From the NCBI RefSeq assembly GCF_963678635.1, contig NC_087063.1, forward strand, positions 42,668,759-42,732,758: a stretch of DNA of 64,000 bases, written 5' to 3'. The DNA comes from Symsagittifera roscoffensis (lineage: Eukaryota > Xenacoelomorpha > Acoela > Convolutidae). The stretch's first letter is position 1; every line of letters begins with the position of its first letter. This document shows, one piece after another, positions 55,988 to 64,000 of the stretch. Under the pieces are notes generated by a model, which worked only from the letters and a program-made list of their open reading frames with translations, searched no databases and was not told the origin of the DNA. The translations under genes and the position numbers were made by a program.

Positions 55988-57811
55988 CTTGGAGCGGTCT
56001 CTGCTACTTCTGCTTTTCTCTGATTCCGATTCTCAATTTTCTCGTTGTTGTAGTCGTCGCAACTAACGTTGTTGTGTTTCGTTTCGGTTTTTTCTCCAAA
56101 ATGGCCATTTTTGACGTTTCTTAGAATTGTTACGTCATCAATTCGAATTTTTAAAATTTAGGAATTCCCAAATCCTTCGGCTTTCCCGATTTGTCCAATC
56201 GTTCGAACAACACTCTTATTCCTTCAAAATTGCCAATTCGGAAGGTTCACTGCTAAAACTTCGAATATGCTGAATCTGCATTTTGATCCATTCTGGTCGA
56301 ATTTCACAACTTCCAAATATGACCGACTGGCACAAATATTGTAAATTTACCTCACGCGCTTCTTTTCTTAAATTTTGGCCTTCGACGAGCTGAAAGTCGA
56401 ATTTTTGGTTTTCGAACCTGGTTTTTTTTAATCTTTTTTAACGCAGGAAAGCGTAGAAAGTTTTCAGTTCTATTGTAACATTCGCCCGGAAGATACATAT
56501 CGACGGAAAATAAAACTAAGTCCTAAGACGACTGGCTAACGTCTAAACAGAGCTTTATATGCTTTTCACCGTCTCTACCAAGCCAGTACTTTTGGTGGTC
56601 TTTTCTAACATCGGGTCGACAAAAAACGTTACTGCTTTCGGCTTCGATCAAAACACTCAAATTAACTTAATTACATGCAGAAATAGTGAGCTCATGGCTG
56701 GGTCTCAGTATCCCCAGACCACGAGGTCACTCCTAAAAACAGGGCTGGCTACTACTTATTGAATTATTATTGTTTTTGTTCAGTAGATAAAAATCATCAT
56801 CTCCATCGAAGATGGATCAACCCTTTCCCCCAACTCCTAGCTTCTCATCCTTATCAAAATGAATCTAGTTGTTAATTAAATTCAATTCAGGACATGACAA
56901 GAAGCTAAAAATTTATATAAAAGAATTAAAGTTTCAGTTCCGAAACCCTTCCGGATTCTTGAATCCACTGAATCAAGCTCGTTAATCTTGATTTCTACGT
57001 AATCCGGAAGGCTGTCTTACACCCTTCACCGTTATCTGCAACGGCCTTGCAACTATTGTAGCGACACAATAGTTGCAACTCGGAGTGCTCTCTGTTAACT
57101 CCGTGATTTGTTGTCGTTTTTTCTCACAATTTCCGTACTTCTCGCGATCGCAGCAAATGTTGTTCTGCTGCTTTTAAGCTTTTCTGCCAAAATGGCCGTT
57201 TCTGACGTTTCTCAGAAATGTTGCGTAATCACTTCGAAAATTTAAAAATTAGCAATTTCCGAATCCTTCAACCTTCACGTTTTGTTCAATCGTTCAAATA
57301 ACGTTCTTAATCCTCCAAAATCACTAACTCGGAAGGCTCGCTGCTAAAATTATAAAATCTGCAGAGATTGCTTTTTGGCCATTCTGGTCGAATGTCACAT
57401 ACTCCCCGGACAGTCCGGTCAATTTCCTCATTGAATCACGCAATGTTCGTAAATAGATACAGTGTCATCGAACAGAATTTACAAAATGCACGAAATTACT
57501 TTTATCCACGTCACATCGACTCACAGCAGAATATAACTGAAATCATACTACATCACTATAGCCTTCAAATTCTTCACTAATCTGCACCATTGAGGATATG
57601 ACTTAAGATAAAACATATTTTCTGACTTCCAACGTCAATGTCCCGATTAAAACTTTTTCTCTTAGATTTAAAAGGTGTTGGCTTGCAGGACAGCCCTGCC
57701 AACCAACAAGCTAAAATTATCCTACTATGCTTCTCCCTTCGGAAATCTTGCTTGTTATTGTCCTGAATACTAAAACTAAGAAACTCTGTGGTTAGAAAGA
57801 ACAATGAAACA

Positions 57812-58169
57812 ATCTCCCTCTTCGAGAGATTACCCAAGCCTCTCATATCACCACAAAGTGATCAGTTCTCCTATTTGATTAAAAACAGTCATGCAGGCTG
57901 GAATATTTAAATATACTCTTTCACTCAAGCCCTTCTAAATAAATAGTAAGTAAGTGTCTCTAAAGCCAATTAACTAAAATCAAAATGCAAATTTATAAAT
58001 GCAACAATTTCAAAACTCAACTAAATATTTCAGTTTTCAATTACAACTTGGTTGCTTGGTTTCTCACTTGAGTTTTTTCACACACATAAAACAATTTGGA
58101 GTTTTACTTTCTTTTTCTTCGTCACTCCTTTGTTTTCACCTTTTTGCCTCTTGTTCTTTTGACCGTTTT
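57812..58169 (-). other. Copy C 3' untranslated region
   Basis: Near-identical to 34,906-35,263 of copy B, with the same sense-strand purine run (plus-strand CTTTCTTTTTCTTC at 58,107-58,120). No gene is seen. Confidence 0.55.
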
Positions 58170-61018
58170 TCAATGTTCCATCTCTTCCTCCTGTGACACT
58201 GACTCTGCACTTTCAGTCTCTCTGTGTCCTGCAACACATCGTTGGCTATCCTGACGCTGTTGGAAGCAGTCCTCCAACACTGCTGCTCTTCTACCCTCTG
58301 TTTGCAACAAGGTAGAGGATCCACGTTAGATTCTCTGTTCCTGCAGAAGCTGTTGTGGAGACAAGACGTCACGTTTATCTCAAATTCTTCCTTTAACATC
58401 TCTGCCTTCTCCTTTCCACTACGTTCACTCGTCCTGGAAATTCTTTTCACAGCGGTGGTCACTGCATTCCGATGAGTCACGAGAGCTCGCTTGAAAGCTC
58501 CTGCTCCAATGTCCAGCTGATATTCACTGTACACTCTGCCGTGCTTGGACATATGCTTTTTCGCATATTCGTACAACCCTGCAGTCATGTTAGCTCTGAA
58601 ACATGGCATCAATCGTTTCCTTGCCCATTTTTTCTTCACTTCCATCGGAATGTTTAGAATTTTGCACATTGTCTCAAAAAGATCTAAATCTTTTAGACAA
58701 TCTAACTTCCGCAACTGTTCTCTCGTCGGTGCCTCCTGTCTATTATTTTCTCTCACATGAGCTTCCAGCCATCGTATCGCCATCATAACTCCCACTATCA
58801 CTATTGTTATGGGCTGTGATGAATCCGGTAAACCCATGGAGAGCAGCTCTCCAGAGTCCCAGATCAACATCAGATTACTACGCTTGGGATACTACCAGGT
58901 CTGCAGCAAGCAGTGGCAAGGAAACTCGTCATGTGTCAACATGATGCTCCTCCAATTACGTTTTCCCGAAACTTTCAGTAATGGTTCCACTTCCATCATC
59001 ACTCGGTGGATCTCATCATTCTCATCTACTGCATTGTAATCTGTGACAATTGATCCTCTCTGTTTCTGTTTCTCAAAGTCACTGAAGTTCCCGCTCACAT
59101 ATCCCATGAACTTCTTTCCTAGTATTGACTCCAATTCTTCCTTAGTTCTCTCTGGAACTGCTGAGAACATCTTACATAGCAACTCGTATGACTTCTCGGA
59201 CATTCTCGCCAGTCTCACACACTTCGGCACTGAGAAGGCTTGATCCACAATCGTTCTTGTACTCTTCACGTCCACAGCTACGAAATGTACAGGGTATCTG
59301 CTCTTGCACATTGGAGCCAATGTTGAACCCACCAAATATCGTGCTCCTGATAGTCTACAATAAGTCTCACTGTGTCTGATGTTCATTTCCGTCTCGATTG
59401 CTTCCCTCCATTTTCCTATGTATTTCTGCTCAGTCTGCAGAACTCCTGGGAATACTTCTACACTGATGGCTGTGACCATCTCATGTTTCTGTTCTAGATT
59501 CAATAGTGACTCTAAAGAACCAAACATGCTGTAGAATCCTAATGCAGTCACTAGATTCATATCGTTTCCTCCATGGCAATCTGCTATCAGTTCCGTTTCT
59601 GTTCTCGCTTTCATCACTACGTTTCCAAACAATACCGTCAATTGCTTGTGTTGTTTCTCCAGGGTCTTCACACAGTCCAGACTTCCACAAACGTGACCCT
59701 CCAGTCCACAAACTTCCGCCAGACAGCTACCAGGTTTGACCCAGTCTTCTGGTCCCCAGCCAGGCAACTCCACTTTATCTTCTCCGTTGCTCTTAGAGGC
59801 CGTTATCATCACATTATATATGATGCTGAGGTCACGCAGGTTACAGTCTGCATTCAGTTCCCTCTATACGTCTTGCGTTGCCCGTAATATTGAGTCAGCG
59901 TTGAGACTAGGACACCATGATGGCCTCATCAATTCCCACACTGCCATCAAACTCGCTCTCAGTAATTCATCTGAGAATCCCTACCCAAACTCCACTCTTT
60001 TGTCGGATTTTGGTACTGAAGGTGCAGTCACCTCTTCTTCCAAGACCAGTCCCAATTTGGCCTGTGGATTGTTAACGCTCTTGATCGTTACAATTCTGGA
60101 CGTCCAGAATCTTAGCAACACCGCCTGCTTGTAATCGAAGAAGCAATCGCGTATGTCTTCACTCAGGAAAGGGTTGTACGCTATCCCTATGATCCCGGAT
60201 ACGTAGCTATACGATTTCTTCTTGATCGGTCCACAGTATTCACTGGATTTCGGCAATGCTCCCATAGATTCTTTAGTGAGTCTCAACTCCTTGTTTGAGA
60301 ATCTCCTGATTTCGTCTATCTTTCTCATGGGTTCTAATTCTTCGGGTTCTTTCATGTTCACCCTCATTGGTTTACTTTGCTGCATATCCAGCAGTGCTAG
60401 CAAGAATAAGGCTTTCGTTCGCTCATCGCCTTCCTTCAACATTTTAACACAGGTGTTTAATGCAGGTACTGAAATCTGCTCTATCAGGAATCGAATGAAA
60501 CAGAGAGCGTCTCTCCGCTTTGCACACGCTACTGCTGCTCCCTCTTGGACTATCAGATCCCTCAGGTTCGTCATAAGGAAAACCTTCTCCTCTTTTGACC
60601 TCTTCCTTCCTTCTGAATCATATTCATCGCGAGTCAGTCCCATCATGCACCAGGCGAACCTGAGTTGTAACTCTGTTCTCACATAAGGTACTGCCACGAG
60701 AGCATGTATTCTTGGCGTAGTCCTCATTTCTTCCTCGAAATACCTTAATACTACTGCTTTGCATGGAAGGCTCACCAACTTCTCTATCGTTTCTGCCTGT
60801 ATGTCAGACGACGCTAAAGTCCCGTACGCCTTCTGCTTGAGGGTGGTGCCTTGCAACATCGTTTCCAGATAACCCTCCATGGCTTTTTCGTCTTCCAGGG
60901 CCATCACATACCCTCTAGCCGAGTTTCGGTATTCTAACATCTCCATGTATCCAGCGGTGGGTTCATCTATCGACACAGTCTCCGACATTGTTAGTCGGTT
61001 ATATTCCACTGGTATTGG
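58170..61018 (-). pseudogene. Copy C: giant SGNH-type protein, C-terminal part
   Basis: Close relative of 35,264-37,980 in copy B, in one frame except for lesions. These are TAG near 58,892 (TGG in B), TAG near 59,866 (CAG in B), TAG at 59,981 (TTG in B), a separate TAA at 61,019 (CAA in B), and a two-base insertion near 58,222 that changes the last codons. The ancestral stop would be TGA at 58,170-58,172, as in B. None of these lesions is shared with copy B. Confidence 0.75.
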
Positions 61019-63064
61019 TTATCCTGCGACACTTCCCTTTCCATGATTCATGGGAGATGGCTTGAAGTCCTTCATTGTGCTCTCTCCACATTGGCTGAGT
61101 ATTTCCATTTCTAAGGTTGCTCCAGTCAGAGTGCGGTCACTCCTTTTGGATTTATAACCTGTTGACTTTATCCCCGCCATGAGAATGGGTGGCACCATCG
61201 CTATATCAGTTAACATTTTATCTGTGCCAGGCAGTTGATAATCACCTTGCCCCAATTCCATGACTTCCTCGACTCGTTTCCTTTTCGCTGAGTTACCAGC
61301 TTTCATCGATATTTCTGAATCCACCTTCGTCTTTCCAACTCTCCTCGGCATCACTCTGCTGCCTAACTTCATTTTCATTGCATTGATTTTATCAATCACC
61401 AATTTTGATCGCATCGTCCCTCTCCTGGTTCTCGACAGATACACCACCTCTCCTTTATCGTCCTGCGGTGTCATCTTGATGGGAGAATTCGCTTCACTTT
61501 CATCAGTGGCCGAGTCGATCAACAACTCACTCAGTCTCCCTTCACAATCATCAAGCTTGTCAAGGACTTCCCTCATCAAGAGTTGGTTGAGACCCGTTTT
61601 CAGAATGGACTGGGTCCCATAGCTTTGAACTACGGTCCAGACTTCTTCCATAAACGCCACTCTGTCCAGTTTGCATCCCGTCCTACTCTCGTGGTCTCGG
61701 TGATGTACTTCCCATTCTTCTTCGGGCAGCGTTCCCAAGAAAGGTACTCTGGCTGAGGCCTCTATTCTTCTCCTCCGAGGTGATTCCATGAGGATTCTCT
61801 GGTCGTTATTTCTTGAATTGCCGGGAGAGCTGCTCTCCGGCAAATTCCGTTTCATTTCCATAAAGGCTGACGGAGGCTCCAGTGTCGAGATGCCTTCTTC
61901 CGCTGGCTCAGTCGTTTCCAACGTATCTGCATTGTTCTCAAGATCACTGAAGATATTGAAATCCAGGTTGGATGTTCCTCCTGTCGATGCCCTGTCGTCT
62001 TCCCCACCAGCTTGATCTTGTTGCATGGGTTCTTCGGTTTGACGGCTTCCACCCTGTCCGTCATCTCCTTCTGACTTATCCTTGTTCGAGCTCGATGGTC
62101 CTTGTTCGTCATTGTCGGCTTCTTCCTGGAATCTCGGTATGAGCAATGTACCGGCCGATTTATCTTCCTCTTCTCCATGGACCACTTTGATTTGTTCGCA
62201 GCCGAGGGGTGCTAGGAAGGTTCTCGTCTGCAGTATTCCTCCCACTTTCATCTCCTGTCTTACACTGGTCAGGATTAATGAGGCTTCAGGCAATTCGGTC
62301 CTGCCTCTCATCATCATCGGAACTAAGCCTAATCCCTTCCATTCCTCATCAAATCGTCCAGGCTTGGGAGTCGCGGCGTTGCTTATTCGCCTTCTCGTCG
62401 CTTGATCCGTGTATGCAAATCGTGTGTACTGTAACACGGCGGCATTTCTCCCTACAAAGTATGGATCCATCGTTCCCACGAAATTCCCTACTCTCCTTTC
62501 ATTGGTTTCGAATGCTCTCAACCTAGGAGTTTGTACCACGGAGACTGCTCCGAGCAACATCCTTCTTATCAGAGGGAATTCAGGGATTGCCTCCGGCAGC
62601 TTCTTGTAATCGCCCCAGTCCTTCGTCTCTTCTCTCACTTTGTGATATGCTGCAGTGAGACGAGGCATTCTGGTTATTTCACCATTCGTTTTATCATAGG
62701 GTCTCAGATTCCAAAGCTTTGGAAATACTTCGACGTGTCCTCTTTCTACTTCTCCCATGCGATCACGGAAGTGATCGTCAAAATTGATGACTGTCATCTC
62801 TGGCTCCGATATTTTCGCAAATAACAGATCTTCACTCATGAGCTCGCGCAATGTGTGCTGCTCACACCAGTTCAGTGTACTACCGTCCACTGCCGATATG
62901 AGGTTCAGGTGCAGCACCGACCTCCTATATGCTTCCACTTTAACGTCAGGGAACGCAAACGTGACTGCTGGTCCATAGATCACTGTCACGAACTCCGTGA
63001 CTCCTCTGATCAGCGCCAAGGGATCGGTTCTCATAGCCAAACTCAGGTCGGTTAACAGCGGCAT
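61019..63064 (-). CDS. Copy C: giant SGNH-type protein, open central segment
   Basis: 681 uninterrupted codons homologous to the central region of copy B, which is broken there at four places. It contains a helical start, a Ser/Gly/Asp/Glu-rich low-complexity stretch with QQD and EEEAD runs (62.0-62.15 kb), basic clusters SPRRRR and AKRKR, and a helical end. It is flanked by in-frame stops at 63,089 (TAA where B has GAA) and 61,019, so it is an internal piece rather than a free-standing gene. No domain is recognised. Confidence 0.72.
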   Translation of the reverse strand: MPLLTDLSLAMRTDPLALIRGVTEFVTVIYGPAVTFAFPDVKVEAYRRSVLHLNLISAVDGSTLNWCEQHTLRELMSEDLLFAKISEPEMTVINFDDHFRDRMGEVERGHVEVFPKLWNLRPYDKTNGEITRMPRLTAAYHKVREETKDWGDYKKLPEAIPEFPLIRRMLLGAVSVVQTPRLRAFETNERRVGNFVGTMDPYFVGRNAAVLQYTRFAYTDQATRRRISNAATPKPGRFDEEWKGLGLVPMMMRGRTELPEASLILTSVRQEMKVGGILQTRTFLAPLGCEQIKVVHGEEEDKSAGTLLIPRFQEEADNDEQGPSSSNKDKSEGDDGQGGSRQTEEPMQQDQAGGEDDRASTGGTSNLDFNIFSDLENNADTLETTEPAEEGISTLEPPSAFMEMKRNLPESSSPGNSRNNDQRILMESPRRRRIEASARVPFLGTLPEEEWEVHHRDHESRTGCKLDRVAFMEEVWTVVQSYGTQSILKTGLNQLLMREVLDKLDDCEGRLSELLIDSATDESEANSPIKMTPQDDKGEVVYLSRTRRGTMRSKLVIDKINAMKMKLGSRVMPRRVGKTKVDSEISMKAGNSAKRKRVEEVMELGQGDYQLPGTDKMLTDIAMVPPILMAGIKSTGYKSKRSDRTLTGATLEMEILSQCGESTMKDFKPSPMNHGKGSVAG

Positions 63065-63088
63065 GCCTCCAACATGTCGTCTAACATC

Positions 63089-64000
63089 TTACTCTCTTTC
63101 AATCGTCCCGTCTTCTCCCGTTCCAAAGCGATTTTGTTGTAAAAGATACTGGATAAGAGTGTGTCTCAGGTCTCTTATCTTGTTCCACGAGTCCGTGGAT
63201 TTCTTCATATCCAAGTTCCTTACTCTCTCTCTCATCTGCTCTGGACAACGTGCCAGTTTCATCAGTCCTCCCAAGTTTCCATGGGTAATTGCAATCAATG
63301 TCAGAAGTCCGTCTAGCCGCAGGTTCTGGATTCCATCGGTGAGCAGTATCGCCGGTCCTTTCACGAAACTCTCCGCTCCGAATGTCACGAACAAGGCTAT
63401 TAGTTCCCCTATCGACACTTCCACGACTCCTTGGAGGAATTATTTTATCAAGTAGTGCGAGACTTTCGGGTAAACTTTTGCCAAGAAGGACGCGGTCCAT
63501 CCGGCTCCCAACCCTTCTAGCATGCTGTCTGTTCTCTCAAAGCCCTCCTGTCCCTTCACTTCCTGGGTCCAGAAGGTTTCCAGAGTAATCTGACACATTC
63601 TGTTCACAAATTCAGCGGGCATTTCTCCGGCATTTTCCGCCAGGTTCACCTCCTTCAACAAGTAGGCATGTATCTTTGTGATCATCACGGGGCCTTGCTC
63701 AAAAGCATCTGCACCCAATGCCGCTAATCAAGAGTTCAGGTGTAGCCACTGGTTGGCTTCCGGCTTGGTTCTCAGAACCATCGCCTCCAAGTGAGTTCTC
63801 GTCTCTAGTGAATTTTTCCTTCTTGTGTCTTCACCTGCCACTTCCATTGCTCGGAACCATAAGTCATTGGACATCGCCGCGATCACTCGATTGTCGTCGT
63901 CTATTCCCGGTTTCAATTTGAGCTGTCGACTGAAATTGGACAGTTCCATCCCCAGCACCTCGTCCAACACTAACATGTGTAGCGCATGGTCCTTGAGTCC
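63089..64000 (-). pseudogene. Copy C: end of SGNH domain and following segment
   Basis: Contains the NDLWFRAMEV segment and the LHLN His block of the SGNH fold. The His block is followed at once by a TGA at about 63,725 (AGA in B). Another stop is TAA at 63,440. Upstream of about 63,870 the similarity to copy B drops abruptly while the frame stays open. The gene continues beyond the window edge, where the Ser and Asn blocks, pol and gag of copy C would be expected. Confidence 0.7.

Larger units (their letters stand above)
55299..57811 (-). repeat. LTR-like block between copies C and B, internally duplicated
   Basis: About 2.5 kb of non-coding sequence matching the 33.0-34.9 kb block. Within it TGTAACATTCGCCCGGAAG occurs at 55,299, 55,383 and 56,474. 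The two long units (55,383-56,473 and 56,474 onward) are tandem relatives about 1,091 bp apart. The first ends in unique sequence before 56,474; the second runs on to the proposed edge GAAACA at 57,811 and a sense-strand purine tract. A TATA-like TTATATAAA lies near 56.91-56.92 kb. The block could act both as 3' LTR of copy C and 5' LTR of copy B. Confidence 0.6.

Overview
The window is eukaryotic repeat DNA with no identifiable host gene. There are no operons or Shine-Dalgarno signals, the pol enzymes are Ty3/gypsy type, there is an 18.7-kb satellite array, and there is one 200-N scaffold gap. Coding-like sequence has middling base composition, and lesions end at ordinary TAA/TAG/TGA stops, so the standard code fits. 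An invertebrate or other metazoan host is plausible, but I cannot name the species.

Nearly all coding sequence lies on the minus strand and belongs to three head-to-tail copies of one very large LTR retrotransposon. In transcription order (high to low coordinates) they are copy C (58.17 kb to beyond the right edge), an LTR-like block (55.30-57.81 kb), copy B (55.27-35.26 kb), a second LTR-like block (33.00-34.91 kb), and copy A (32.99 to about 1.9 kb). B and C are close relatives. A is a more diverged and badly decayed relative. Each LTR-like block is followed, in the minus-strand direction, by a TGGCGC-type primer-binding-site candidate, as expected if neighbouring copies share LTRs.

Copy B shows the full layout: a long untranslated leader with a 41-bp minisatellite (52.4-55.3 kb); an acidic, coiled-coil pre-Gag region; Gag with two CCHC knuckles and a retropepsin; RT and RNase H; an unusually long RNase H-integrase spacer (about 400 aa); integrase with a GPY-like tail; a further unrecognised post-integrase region; and then a single ancestral reading frame of about 2,430 codons (42.54-35.26 kb). 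The start of that frame has a coiled coil and the signature blocks of an SGNH/GDSL hydrolase fold; the rest is unrecognised. Copy A has the same order (integrase, post-integrase region, start of the SGNH protein), so the extra gene belongs to the element rather than being a chance neighbour. B and C carry different frame-breaking lesions, so this frame was open when they separated. The element spans about 25 kb including LTRs.

Between the 5' end of copy A's coding region and its primer-binding-site candidate lies an array of roughly 300 units of about 62 bp (12.76-31.45 kb). It is organised into higher-order blocks of 7, 12, 14 and 21 units. It occupies the position of the leader, which in copy B holds only a short 41-bp repeat, so the satellite looks like a leader repeat that expanded. 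The left end (1-1.84 kb) is AT-rich non-coding DNA with its own direct repeats, joined to copy A through the gap.

All copies are interrupted, so none is a complete functional element as sequenced. The SGNH-encoding giant frame, the shared-LTR tandem and the leader satellite are the parts most worth following up.
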